DNA of 64,000 bases, from assembly GCA_947685225.1 (NCBI GenBank), contig CANTUV010000015.1, positions 7,502,001-7,566,000 on the forward strand. Reading direction: 5' to 3'. The notes beneath the pieces are model-generated. The model was given only the letters and a program-made list of their open reading frames with translations, was not told where the DNA came from and ran no database searches. This document shows positions 1-9,866 of this stretch, piece after piece; the first letter of the stretch is position 1; the number at the start of each line of letters is the position of its first letter. Position numbers and translations under genes: made by a program. The stretch comes from Garcia nutans. Lineage: Eukaryota > Streptophyta > Magnoliopsida > Malpighiales > Euphorbiaceae.

Positions 1-1069
1 CTCTCTCAACCCAAGTGTTTCCCAAGCTTACACTCAAACTTATACAATGGTGTTTTCAATGCTAACACCTAACATACATTACAATTTAATTGTAAGTTTA
101 AGTAAATGAAAATTTGTTGCTTGGCTATTACAATCTGATTTCTTGCTTATTCCTTTTTTGTTTTCTCAGAGAGACATTGTATTTATAGCCATTGTGGTCT
201 TACTAGCCGTTATAGACATTAAGAATAATGTATTGGTAGATTAGACCTTCTTTACTTAAACTGCCCGAAGCACTTCGCGGTCGCCCTTCATGCAAGGATG
301 GTCGCGCTCATGCTTCTCGCGGTCGTCCTTTAACAGGGGACGGTCGCTACTTTTGAAAAGACTTCAACGGTCGAATTTTAGTGCTCTGCAGCTGGAATCT
401 TGCCCATGCTGTGTTTGTCGGACCGGCTTCTTGCCCAGCTGTGTTTGTCGGGACGGTCGCGCCTAGCAATGGTGCGGTCGCCCTTTTTGAATAATCAAGT
501 GGGTTTATAACGGTCATATTACGTGTCATTCTCTGACAGGGCAAAATTGAATGTCCGCCATAATTTGAATGTCGCGGTCGCCCTATGTAGATTATCGCGG
601 TCGAATTGAGAAACTCGCGTCAAACTTCTGGACGCTCCTGAGGACGCGAAACCTACTGTCTCTTCAAACAATTTCTTCTTGAATGGTAGAGCGGTCGCGA
701 TTCTGAATGGGGCGGTCGCTAAAGTGATAAGCGAGGTCGAGTCATTCACCGTTCTTGTCACCGCGAACCTTACTGTGATCGTAATGATTTAAGTTCCTTG
801 AGTAGCGGTCGTGCAAATATTCGGACGGTCGCTATTCTGTAGGAGCGGTCGCGACATAGGTCGAACTTCTGACCGCGAAACCTACTGTGATAAGATTTCT
901 TCTTTTAATTACATGGAGCGGTCGTATTCAGGTGAGGTGCGACCGCTATAAGTGTTCTGTTCACCTTATTTGAAGTAACCTAATCCTGCAACAAGATTTC
1001 TCAAACACAAGTTAAATAGATCATCCATTTGAGTTGTCAAGGATCAAAATTAAGGTCATTTGTCTAACA
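1..1069 (-). repeat. 3' LTR of J, truncated by window start
   Basis: It aligns without net indels to 8798-9866 (offset 8797), so about 360 bp of its outer end lie outside the window. I count about 7 substitutions by eye, several of them C/T or G/A. It ends in taaca next to the polypurine tract. The TATA-like box is at 180-188, read on the minus strand. It is rich in the core GGTCG. Confidence 0.95.
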
Positions 1070-1083
1070 ATCTCCCCCATTTT
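1070..1083 (-). promoter_or_regulatory. Polypurine tract of J
   Basis: On the minus strand this reads AATGGGGGAGAT, directly upstream of the 3' LTR, where plus-strand DNA synthesis is primed. Further copies of the same core (plus-strand CTCCCCCAT) lie at 1237-1245, 1302-1311, 1324-1333 and 1364-1373. Confidence 0.85.
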
Positions 1084-1521
1084 GACTTTGACAATTTCAA
1101 ATGGAATGATAAGAAAAATAATAAGTCATGGTTAAGAGCATTGTGATTATTAGATTATCTTGGTGCACATGTTATTGTTTGATGCAAACATTTTTTCTTA
1201 TTTGCAAATGTTCAATAAATTTCAACAAGAAATTAACTCCCCCATAAACATTTTTCCCTAATTTGCAAATGTTCAAACAGATTGTTGTTCTTGTTCTTAT
1301 TTCTCCCCCATAATTTTCTTATTTCTCCCCCATAATTTTATTGACATTCCATTTATAATTTTCTCTCCCCCATTGGCATAGGCAAAATGAAATAAATGTT
1401 AAGCAAAATACAAATGGAAATATAAACATGGAAATATATAGATTGAAGTGGAGGAAAATACAAAACAGAAAGCAAATTAGCAAACATATGAAAATGCAAG
1501 CAAAAATAGACTAAGGCTAAG
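1084..1521 (-). other. Non-coding 3' region of J with repeated polypurine cores
   Basis: This stretch between the extra ORF and the 3' LTR has no ORF I would support. It holds four additional copies of the polypurine-tract core in otherwise AT-rich DNA. Multiple polypurine tracts are a known Sirevirus trait. Confidence 0.6.
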
Positions 1522-2748
1522 CTATTCTGAGTCATCATCTAACTCTAACTCTTCTTCAACTAAAGGAGCTTTCCCCTTATCTTGAGGTGCAACAGAGGCA
1601 GAGCTAGTGCTAATGGACTCTTCTTCTTCAGCAACGCTTTGGGTGTGATCACTTATATCCCAATCTTCAAGATTGCATTGAGGCAAGTCCAATTTGCCTT
1701 GCATATCATAAAGATCATGATGCATGTGGGATATAAGGTCTATCCTCTTGTTTAAGTGCTGGAATCTCTTGGAAACACTTTTCTTGAACTTAGTGAGTTT
1801 CCTTGAGAGAGTCTTGATAGCTTGGAGAATGAGTTGTGTGGAGGATGAAGCAGTTTCTTTAGCAGCTTTTGATGAAGTTGCTTTTGGATGTAATTCTACT
1901 GCAACTTCTACAGAATCTCCCTCTTCCTCAATTGTATACCTTGGCCTTTTCTTTTGTTTATCCATAACTCCTTTCTTGCCATAGCAGTATACATATGACC
2001 CTTCTATCTTCCTTACACAACCAGCATGCTCTAAGTAATCCATTGTGATAGCATTGGAGGCTAGAGTGAAAGGGTTCCTCAAAGTAGCTAAGTTCAAATC
2101 ATTCAGAAGGTTTAGGTGCCTAGCTATTTGAGTAACTTGAGAGGATAGGAAGAAGGTACCAGTTCTTGTTACAGCATGATGATAAAGAGTATCAATCAAG
2201 AACTTGGTGGTGTTTATTTTGATGTTGTGGGTGAAAGCATACAGAAATATAAGGTCTCTCTTGGTTACTTTCTCATTCCCATCTGCTCTTTGGTGAATGG
2301 TATAGGTGATAATCCTATGGAGCATCCAGTGGGTGAGAGATTTGATATGTCTGGCTTTAGATTCCTTTTCAAAAGAGGTTTCAATGGAAATTTCTCTCCA
2401 GAAATCAGAAAGTGTTGGGTTTGAGAAGATTTGGTCATTGTAGGAGGTTATACCTTCAGAGGGGAAGTCCCAAATGCTGCCAAAATCTTCTAGAGATAGG
2501 GCTTGGTATTGATCAAAGAGCTTAAATCTGACCCCATACCACCCTAGTGCAGAATTTGCACTCTTCTCTATTTGAAGAGACATTAAAAACTCCTTACTCA
2601 GACTAGAGTAGCCTACCTCTTCTGGAAAGACAAATTTTCTCCATCCAAGGACATCCAGCAATCTCTCAATTTCGTCCTTGATGTTCAAGGCAGAAAGCAT
2701 CCCACCAAAAGGAGATTTGGTGCCTTCAACCTTCTTTCTCTTTAGCAT
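1522..2748 (-). CDS. Extra ORF of J, Athila ORF1-like plant transposon protein
   Basis: A 408-codon ORF lies between pol and the 3' LTR, the place where Sireviruses may carry an envelope-like gene. I see no signal peptide or transmembrane segment, so it is not obviously envelope. Residues about 25-230 (LGWRKFV, WYGVRFKLFDQYQALSLEDFG, a Trp-rich middle and a His-rich helix region) resemble the ORF1 / putative plant transposon protein family of Athila-type elements; I judge this from memory of the family pattern. After that come a basic, coiled-coil-prone part (about 300-345) and a very acidic Ser/Glu tail. The first ATG of this frame is at 2748. An upstream ATG at 2920 (MAPKRKTTSK...) begins a frame that is open for 23 codons and would join this ORF after a 1-nt shift in the A/T-rich run near 2882-2893, so the annotated start may be a broken N-terminus. 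Function unknown. Confidence 0.7.
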   Translation of the reverse strand: MLKRKKVEGTKSPFGGMLSALNIKDEIERLLDVLGWRKFVFPEEVGYSSLSKEFLMSLQIEKSANSALGWYGVRFKLFDQYQALSLEDFGSIWDFPSEGITSYNDQIFSNPTLSDFWREISIETSFEKESKARHIKSLTHWMLHRIITYTIHQRADGNEKVTKRDLIFLYAFTHNIKINTTKFLIDTLYHHAVTRTGTFFLSSQVTQIARHLNLLNDLNLATLRNPFTLASNAITMDYLEHAGCVRKIEGSYVYCYGKKGVMDKQKKRPRYTIEEEGDSVEVAVELHPKATSSKAAKETASSSTQLILQAIKTLSRKLTKFKKSVSKRFQHLNKRIDLISHMHHDLYDMQGKLDLPQCNLEDWDISDHTQSVAEEEESISTSSASVAPQDKGKAPLVEEELELDDDSE

Positions 2749-3473
2749 GGCATACCTAACATCTTCTTCAGTGGTTTGATGGTGAGGTTTGTGAATTTTC
2801 TCACCTCTTTTAGATTGAGGAGGAGATGGAGGATCAACAATGGGTTCTCTAATGGTGACTCCTGGAACTCTCTTGGCTTGACCTTTTTATTTTGGAAGTG
2901 GTTTTTCTTTTGGGGGCCATTAGAACAGAAGAGAGTAGGAAAACAGAGAGTGATTGAGAAACAGATGATATTGAGAGGTTTTTAGGGTTTCAGAGGAAGG
3001 TTTGTGTTCTTTAATAGGCAAAATATCAGATAAACTGATGCAAAACACTCTTAAATAGATGGATTTAAGAAAATAGCCGATTTTGACTGTTGAAAGTTAA
3101 GAGTTGCGACCTGTCACACAACCAACGGTTATAAATTTTCGAGCAGAGTGTACAGGGTGCGGTCGCAGATTTAACAAGGTGCGATCGCGACTTATGATCT
3201 AGCGACCATTGTCAAGATAAGTATGCTCGCGAGTGAGGAATGTAACTATAACGGTCGAAACTATTCAAATTGGTGCGGCCGAGCACAAATTTTCTCGACC
3301 GCGCACAGAGTCATTAGTTTGAATGAAACTGATAGACAGGATAGCGACCGCTAAAGAATACTGGAGCGACCGCGACATACTTAAAAATGAAAGATTCAAG
3401 GAAAGATGGAGAATATTTCTATTGTGTTAAGAAGCATTAAATTCATGCACATAGAAACCTTATTGATAGGCAA
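2749..3473 (-). other. J internal non-coding region between pol and the extra ORF
   Basis: It contains the possible lost N-terminus of the extra ORF (ATG at 2918-2920) and, at about 3100-3390, a cluster of GCGACCGC/GCGGTCGC-like words in both orientations matching those in the J LTR. No other coding signal seen. Confidence 0.6.
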
Positions 3474-6400
3474 TTAATTCAGAGTGTTTCCATCAATCAT
3501 TCCTAAATTAAGTTTAATAAAATTAAGTCTATCTTCATTCAAGGGTTTTGTAAAGACATCCGCAAGTTGATTTTGTGTTTCAATAAATTCTAGAATTATG
3601 TTCTGATTTTGCACATTTTCCCTTAAAAAATGATGTCTAATATCTATATGCTTGGATCTAGAATGTTGTATAGGATTTTTAGACAAATTGATAGCACTAG
3701 TGTTGTCACATTTAATGGAAATATTGTTAAAAACCTTACCATAGTCAAGCAATTGTTGTTTCATCCATAATACTTGTGTGCAACAAAAACAAGCTGCAAC
3801 ATACTCAGCTTCCGTTGTGGATAAAGCAACCGATGCTTGTTTCTTACTATGCCAAGAAACTAGACAATTACCAAGAAAGTGACATGCTCCTGTTGTGCTT
3901 TTCCTATCTAATATACTACCAGCGTAATCTGCATCTGAAAATCCTATAATATGAAATGATGTGTTTTTAGGATACCAAAGTCCTAAATGTATTGTACCAC
4001 TCAAATATTTCAAGATTCTCTTAGTGGCATTCAAGTGTGATTCTTTAGGACTAGTTTGAAATCTAGCACAAAGACATACACTAAACATTATATCAGGCCT
4101 AGAAGCAGTTAAGTAAAGTAGTGATCCGATGATACCTCGATATTTCTTCTCATCTACTGCTTTACCATTTTCATCTTTACCTAATTTCAATGATGTGCTC
4201 ATAGGAGTTTTGCTAGTTTTGCAGCCATCCATTCCAAATTTCTTGATGAGCTCTTTTGTATATTTGGATTGGTTGATGAAGATCCCATCTTTACATTGCT
4301 TGACTTGCAGTCCAAGGAAAAACTTGAGTTCACCCATCATGCTCATTTCAAATTCCCTAGTCATACAAGAAGCAAATTCTTTGCACAAGGTTTCATTAGC
4401 AGCTCCAAATATTATGTCATCCACATAAATTTGTACAATCAAGATGTTATGCTTATCCTTTTTAACAAAAAGAGTTGTGTCTACTTTTCCTTTTGCAAAA
4501 CCATTTTCAAGTAAATATGCACTAAGTTTGTCATACCAAGCTCTAGGTGCTTGCTTTAATCCATATAAAGCTTTGGTAAGTTTGAAAACATGATCAGGAA
4601 ATTTGTAGTTTTCAAAACCAGGAGGTTGTTCAACATAAACTTCTTCATTTATGAGTCCGTTTAGAAATGCACTTTTAACATCCATTTGATAAAGCTTAAA
4701 ATTCATATGACATGCAAAGGCAAGTAATATTCTAATAGCTTCTAATCTGGCTACTGGGGCAAAGGTTTCATCATAGTCAATACCTTCTTCTTGATTATAA
4801 CCTTTGGCTACCAATCTTGCTTTATTTCTAATGATGTGACCATTTTCATCAAGCTTATTCCTATAAATCCATTTGCATCCTATTATAGAATGATCTATAG
4901 GTCTAGGAGTAAGTTGCCAAACATTATTTCTTTCAAATTGATTAAGTTCATCTTGCATTGCAGTTATCCAATTTTCATCATTTAAAGCTTCCTCAACAGT
5001 TTTTGGTTCAATTTGAGAAACAAAAGCAAAATTAACATCAACATGATTAATTTTAGATCTAGTAGTTACTCCCTTTGATGTTTCTCCAATGATGAGTTCC
5101 TTTGGATGATCTTTCTTGTATTGCCAATCCTTAGGTAGATCTTGAGTCTTTTCTTCAAGTTGATTGATCTTTGGAGCATCAATAGATTCAAGAGGTTCAA
5201 GAGTACCTGCAGGGTCATTGAAAGTAATACCTTTCTTTTGATCAAGTTTAGATGACTCATCAAATACAACATGCATTGATTCTTCTATAACTAGAGTTTT
5301 CATGTTAAATACCCTATATGCTTTGCTAAATGATGAATATCCTAAGAATATGCCTTCATCTGATTTGGATGAGAATTTTCCAAGATTATCCTTGGTATTC
5401 AATATGAAGCATTTGCATCCAAATACTCTAAAATATCCAATTCTGGGTGTTCTTCCATTCCATAGCTCATAAGAAGTTTTATTAGTTAAATGCCTTTTAT
5501 AAACACGATTTGCAATGTAACAAGCTGTATTAACGGCTTCCGCCCAAAAATAAGATGGTAAATCATATTCATTGAGCATTGTCCTAGCCATTTCGATTAA
5601 AGTTCTATTTTTCCTTTCAACTACACCATTTTGCTGTGGAGTTCTAGGAGCAGAAAAATTATGTGAAATGCCAAGTTCATTGCAAAAGTCTTCAAAATTT
5701 TCATTTTCAAATTCTTTGCCATGATCACTTCTAATAGATGTGATCACATATCCTTTTTCATTTTGAACTCTTTTTGCAAACGTTTTGAAGAAATTAAAGG
5801 CTTCATTCTTTTGAGCTAAGAAATTAACCCATGTGAATCTAGAGTAGTCATCAACAAGAACAAATGCATATGATTTGCCTCCTAAGCTTGTAACTCTATT
5901 TGGTCCAAACAAATCTAAATGAATGAGCTCTAAAGGTCTAGAGGTGCTTATAACACTCTTTGTTTTAAATGAGCTTTTGTGTTGCTTACCATGTTGACAA
6001 GGTTCACAAATTCTGTCTTTATCATATTTTATCTTAGGTAAGCCATCAACTAAATTCTCATTGCAAATATGTTTCAATTGATCCATACCAGCATGTCCTA
6101 GTCTTCTATGCCATAACCATGCATCATTATTAGTGGACATTAAACATGTATGATTTAAATGTATGCTAACATTGTAAGTGTTGTTTGTTCTAGTACCCTT
6201 AAATATGATAACATCATTTGAATTTGTGATTTTGCATTCCTTGGAATCAAACTTAACGAAGTATGCTTTATCACAAAGTTGACTAACACTTAGCAAGTTA
6301 TGTTTCAAACCATCAACAAGCCATACATCTTCAATTAAATCCTTACCAATAGAACCAATGGAGCCAACACCAAGAATTTTACCTTTAGCATTGTTTCCAA

Positions 6401-6545
6401 AAGTTACATTACCTCCATGTTTATAGGTAATATTTGTAAAGAGCTTTGCATTTCCAGTCATATGCCTTGAGCATCCACTATCCACAAGCCATGTGCTTTC
6501 ATTGATAGTAGATTTTAGGCATACCTGCAAGACAATTGTGATCAT
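3474..6545 (-). CDS. pol: pol polyprotein of J (protease, integrase, RT, RNase H)
   Basis: 1023 codons with no internal stop. In order: aspartic protease motif DSGCSRHMTG (residues 22-31); GAG-pre-integrase/HHCC zinc region with WHRRLGHAG and CEPCQHGKQ (about 140-205); integrase core starting at HLDLFGP (about 209) and reaching QQNGVVERKN (about 305); copia-type RT with KARLVAKGYNQ, DVKSAFLNG and YVDDIIFG (about 707-714); RNase H with SDADYAGS (about 869) and KHIDIRHHF near the end. Integrase before RT is diagnostic of Ty1/copia. The ATG overlaps the gag stop as ATGA (6542-6545), so pol is in another frame. The protease motif is only 22 residues from this ATG, so mature protease probably needs gag-frame sequence, suggesting frameshifting or re-initiation. 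All key motifs are present, so it is potentially functional. Confidence 0.95.
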   Translation of the reverse strand: MITIVLQVCLKSTINESTWLVDSGCSRHMTGNAKLFTNITYKHGGNVTFGNNAKGKILGVGSIGSIGKDLIEDVWLVDGLKHNLLSVSQLCDKAYFVKFDSKECKITNSNDVIIFKGTRTNNTYNVSIHLNHTCLMSTNNDAWLWHRRLGHAGMDQLKHICNENLVDGLPKIKYDKDRICEPCQHGKQHKSSFKTKSVISTSRPLELIHLDLFGPNRVTSLGGKSYAFVLVDDYSRFTWVNFLAQKNEAFNFFKTFAKRVQNEKGYVITSIRSDHGKEFENENFEDFCNELGISHNFSAPRTPQQNGVVERKNRTLIEMARTMLNEYDLPSYFWAEAVNTACYIANRVYKRHLTNKTSYELWNGRTPRIGYFRVFGCKCFILNTKDNLGKFSSKSDEGIFLGYSSFSKAYRVFNMKTLVIEESMHVVFDESSKLDQKKGITFNDPAGTLEPLESIDAPKINQLEEKTQDLPKDWQYKKDHPKELIIGETSKGVTTRSKINHVDVNFAFVSQIEPKTVEEALNDENWITAMQDELNQFERNNVWQLTPRPIDHSIIGCKWIYRNKLDENGHIIRNKARLVAKGYNQEEGIDYDETFAPVARLEAIRILLAFACHMNFKLYQMDVKSAFLNGLINEEVYVEQPPGFENYKFPDHVFKLTKALYGLKQAPRAWYDKLSAYLLENGFAKGKVDTTLFVKKDKHNILIVQIYVDDIIFGAANETLCKEFASCMTREFEMSMMGELKFFLGLQVKQCKDGIFINQSKYTKELIKKFGMDGCKTSKTPMSTSLKLGKDENGKAVDEKKYRGIIGSLLYLTASRPDIMFSVCLCARFQTSPKESHLNATKRILKYLSGTIHLGLWYPKNTSFHIIGFSDADYAGSILDRKSTTGACHFLGNCLVSWHSKKQASVALSTTEAEYVAACFCCTQVLWMKQQLLDYGKVFNNISIKCDNTSAINLSKNPIQHSRSKHIDIRHHFLRENVQNQNIILEFIETQNQLADVFTKPLNEDRLNFIKLNLGMIDGNTLN

Positions 6546-8383
6546 CTTCTTTTAGGTACCCACATGAAGTTGGGTCCTTGATGGTTAGTAGAAAGAGTGC
6601 CTTCTAAATTGAGATGAGCTTTTCTTATATAACAATAGAAGTTTTTGTGACCAAATTTCATGCAATATGTGCATTGCCATGGTGTTCTATGCTTCTGCAT
6701 TTTTCTTTTTGCATTGTACATACAACTACAAGTATGTGATTTCTTTTGTGCAAGTTTAGTGAACAACAATGCATAGTTATTTTTGGCTTTATCTCCTAGT
6801 GAACCATAAGAAGTTCTTTTAGACTTGGTGCAAGCATTTTTGATATGAACATCAGAAATTTCAGTTGTAGATGCTTTCACAAATGTTGGTTTGCTAGGTG
6901 CAATGTTGGTTGAGCCATTGAATCCTAATCCATATTTCAAGGAAGGTGACCTTTGATTATTAATTAATGTGTTCAATGCTTCCTTTCCTTTATGAAATCT
7001 GGAAATTGATTCTTTTAGTTCTTTTAGTTCATGCTTCAATGCCTCATTCTCTTTAATCACTTTTTCTAAGTCATGTGAGCTTTTATTTAATTCTCCTATT
7101 GTATTCATCAAATGTTCATTTGAGGTTTTCAATTCTAAGGTAGAGTTCTTTAAGCATATAAAATCCTTTTCTAACTTAGAGTTTTTCTCTTTATAGAGCA
7201 TCATTTTGGAGAAATATTTTTCTATTTTAGAATTCATGTGCTCAATCAAATCACTATCATCTATATCACTTATATCATCATGTGCTACAAGATCAAAGGA
7301 TTGAGTACTTACCTCATTGGAGTCATCTTCAATAGCCATGAGACAAAGATTTGCAATTCCTTCCTCTTCTTCTTCTTCACTTGAGGAAGAGTCATCCCAT
7401 GTGGCTTTGAGAGACTTTTTCTTTTCTTTATCCCATTTCCTTTTGTTCTTTAATTTGTAGCAATCCAACTTGATGTGACCGGTTTTTCCACATTCATAGC
7501 ATTTTACCTCATTTTTCTTTTCTTTATCTTTGAAGGAGAATTTAGGAGGTGTACCTTTGTTTGCTTGTAATCTTTTCTTCCTTTTCCATTCATTGATTCT
7601 TTTAGAGAACATTGCCATTTCATCTTCATCATCAGTACCTTCATTGCTTGAGCTCTCAGCTTCTTTGATTGCTTTGAGTGCAATTGGTTTTCTCTTTTCT
7701 TTCTCACCTTGATCTTCTTCTTTCTCACTGTGTAGCTCAAATGTGAGTAATTTTCCAACTAGCTCATCGGTTCTTAATGTGCTGAGATCATGAGCTTCTT
7801 CTATGGATGATACTTTGGATTCAAAGTTCTTTCTAGCTCTTAGGGCTCTCAAGATTTTGCTGTTTACATCACCTTGATCATATACCTTGCCATACTTCTT
7901 TAGTTCATTGACAATTGCAAGTAAGCGATTGGTCATGTCGGTGACATTTTCATTTGGTTTCATCTTGAATAGCTCATATTCATGAACATGCATTTGTTTT
8001 TTGGTAAATCTCACTTGAGTCGTACCTTCATGGTAGTTTTCAAGTGTTTTCCAAATGCAATGTGCACAAGTTAAATGTTGAACTCTTCCGCCTTCTTCCC
8101 TTGAAATGGAATTCATCAAGATGGAAGCAGCTCTATTGTTCTTGAATCGATCTCTGACATTGCTAGTTGACCATTGAGCTTTGGGAAGTGGAACTTGAAT
8201 ACCGTCAACTTCGTGGGTAGGAGATTTCCATTCATTTTCCACGAAATCCCATAGTTCAATCCCTTCACTATCTAGAAACAAATACATTTTGTGTTTCCAG
8301 TATGAATAATCAGTTCCATCAAAGTAGGGTCTAAGAATAGAATTAAGATTTCCATGAGAGCTTGATGAAGAAGAAGTTGCCAT
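6542..8383 (-). CDS. gag: gag of J
   Basis: A 613-codon capsid/nucleocapsid protein starting at the first ATG after the primer-binding site (MATSSSSSSHGN). N-terminal part: UBN2/copia-type gag with YFDGTDYSYWKHKM and the helical gag core up to about residue 230. Then comes an acidic/basic linker, a CCHC knuckle CYECGKTGHIKLDC (about 296), a long coiled-coil-like stretch rich in Leu, Lys and Glu (about 375-470) and a second knuckle-like CTYCMKFGHKNFYC near the C-terminus. Large size, coiled coil and two knuckles fit Sirevirus gag. The TGA stop overlaps the pol ATG by four bases. Confidence 0.92.
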   Translation of the reverse strand: MATSSSSSSHGNLNSILRPYFDGTDYSYWKHKMYLFLDSEGIELWDFVENEWKSPTHEVDGIQVPLPKAQWSTSNVRDRFKNNRAASILMNSISREEGGRVQHLTCAHCIWKTLENYHEGTTQVRFTKKQMHVHEYELFKMKPNENVTDMTNRLLAIVNELKKYGKVYDQGDVNSKILRALRARKNFESKVSSIEEAHDLSTLRTDELVGKLLTFELHSEKEEDQGEKEKRKPIALKAIKEAESSSNEGTDDEDEMAMFSKRINEWKRKKRLQANKGTPPKFSFKDKEKKNEVKCYECGKTGHIKLDCYKLKNKRKWDKEKKKSLKATWDDSSSSEEEEEEGIANLCLMAIEDDSNEVSTQSFDLVAHDDISDIDDSDLIEHMNSKIEKYFSKMMLYKEKNSKLEKDFICLKNSTLELKTSNEHLMNTIGELNKSSHDLEKVIKENEALKHELKELKESISRFHKGKEALNTLINNQRSPSLKYGLGFNGSTNIAPSKPTFVKASTTEISDVHIKNACTKSKRTSYGSLGDKAKNNYALLFTKLAQKKSHTCSCMYNAKRKMQKHRTPWQCTYCMKFGHKNFYCYIRKAHLNLEGTLSTNHQGPNFMWVPKRR

Positions 8384-8423
8384 AGTGGATCAGATTTCAC
8401 AATTAAGTTTAAGAAATCTAAGG

Positions 8424-8435
8424 GCTCTGATACCA
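8424..8435 (-). promoter_or_regulatory. Primer-binding site of J (initiator Met tRNA)
   Basis: The minus strand reads TGGTATCAGAGC two bases after the 5' LTR ends (8438). This is the standard plant retroelement site complementary to the 3' end of initiator-Met tRNA. Confidence 0.95.
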
Positions 8436-8437
8436 AT

Positions 8438-9866
8438 TGTTGTCCCAAGATGGCAACCAAGAGGGGGGGTGAATTGGTTTTCTCAAGAATTAATGACAAT
8501 TTAAAAAACTCAACAATCAAGAAATGCGGAATAGAGAGTTGGTTGAGTAATGGAAGAAAGAAAGAACACACAAGATTTATAGTGGTTCGGATTTACTTCA
8601 ATCCTACATCCACTTCCTTAACAACTTGTTAAGGTTCCACTAATCTTTGAAGTTTTTACAAGCTTACTTCCAACTTTGGTGTTTTCACAAGTTCACACCT
8701 AACTTCACAAGTGTTTTTCTTAGGCTCACACTCACAACCCAAACAAGAGTTTTACAAGGCTTACTCTCACAACCTAACAAGAGTTTTACAAGGCTTACTC
8801 TCTCAACCCAAGTGTTTCCCAAGCTTACACTCAAACTTATACAATGGTGTTTTCAATGCTAACACCTAACATACATTACAATTTAATTGTAAGTTTAAGT
8901 AAATGAAAATTTGTTGCTTGGCTATTACAATCTGATTTCTTGCTTATTCCTTTTTTGTTTTCTCAGAGAGACATTGTATTTATAGCCATTGTGGTCTTAC
9001 TAGCCGTTATAGACATTAAGAATAATGTATTGGTAGATTAGACCTTCTTTACTTAAACTGCCCGAAGCACTTCGCGGTCGCCCTTCATGCAAGGATGGTC
9101 GCGCTCATGCTTCTCGCGGTCGTCCTTTAACAGGGGACGGTCGCTACTTTTGAAAAGACTTCAACGGTCGAATTTTAGTGCTCTGCAGCTGGAATCTTGC
9201 CCATGCTGTGTTTGTCGGACCGGCTTCTTGCCCAGCTGTGTTTGTCGGGACGGTCGCGCCTAGCAATGGTGCGGTCGCCCTTTTGTAATAATCAAGTGGG
9301 TTTATAACGGTCATATTACGTGTCATTCTCTGACAGGGCAAAATTGAATGTCCGCCATAATTTGAATGTCGTGGTCGCCCTATGTAGATTATCGCGGTCG
9401 AATTGAGAAACTCGCGTCGAACTTCTGGACGCTCCTGAGGATGCGAAACCTACTGTCTCTTCAAACAATTTCTTCTTGAATGGTAGAGCGGTCGCGATTC
9501 TGAATGGGGCGGTCGCTAAAGTGATAAGCGAGGTCGAGTCATTCACCGTTCTTGTCACCGCGAACCTTACTGTGATTGTAATGACTTAAGTTCCTTGAGT
9601 AGCGGTCGTGCAAATATTCGGACGGTCGCTATTCTGTAGGAGCGGTCGCGACATAGGTCGAACTTCTGACCGCGAAACCTACTGTGATAAGATTTCTTCT
9701 TTTAATTACATGGAGCGGTCGTATTCAGGTGAGGTGCGACCGCTATAAGTGTTCTGTTCACCTTATTTGAAGTAACCTAATCCTGCAACAAGATTTCTCA
9801 AACACAAGTTAAATAGATCATCCATTTGAGTTGTCAAGGATCAAAATTAAGGTCATTTGTCTAACA
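8438..9866 (-). repeat. 5' LTR of J, complete
   Basis: 1429 bp bounded in plus orientation by tgttg...ctaaca, a short inverted repeat with TG/CA ends. It is followed inward by the primer-binding site and outward by gag of element I. The region of about 9070-9760 is packed with GGTCG/CGACC cores (about 18), many within the near-palindrome GCGGTCGC. Confidence 0.95.
8977..8985 (-). promoter_or_regulatory. TATA-like box in the J 5' LTR
   Basis: The minus strand reads CTATAAATA, a good plant TATA box inside the LTR in the right orientation to transcribe gag-pol. The same box is at 180-188 in the 3' LTR. The start site itself cannot be seen. Confidence 0.65.

Larger units (their letters stand above)
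1..9866 (-). mobile_element. Ty1/copia (Sirevirus-like) LTR retrotransposon J
   Basis: Minus-strand element with 5' LTR at 8438-9866, tRNA-iMet primer-binding site at 8424-8435, gag 6542-8383, pol 3474-6545, an extra ORF 1522-2748, a polypurine tract at 1070-1083 and a 3' LTR at 1-1069 cut by the window edge. The domain order protease, integrase, RT, RNase H is that of Ty1/copia. The large gag with two CCHC knuckles, the extra 3' ORF and several polypurine tracts point to the Sirevirus lineage (family knowledge plus inference). It lies inside the gag of element I; the five bases after the 5' LTR are cactg, and the matching duplication would be left of the window. LTRs differ at about 7 of 1069 positions, so the insertion is recent. 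Confidence 0.93.

Noticed and set aside
347..761. Short ORFs in the J LTR at 347-761, and again at 9144-9558
   Set aside because: They lie wholly in LTR promoter/leader sequence, overlap each other and have no recognisable domain. Their conservation is explained by LTR identity.
8424..8435. tRNA-like GGTATCAGAGC sequences
   Set aside because: Only 12 bases long, next to LTR ends; primer-binding sites and not tRNA genes.
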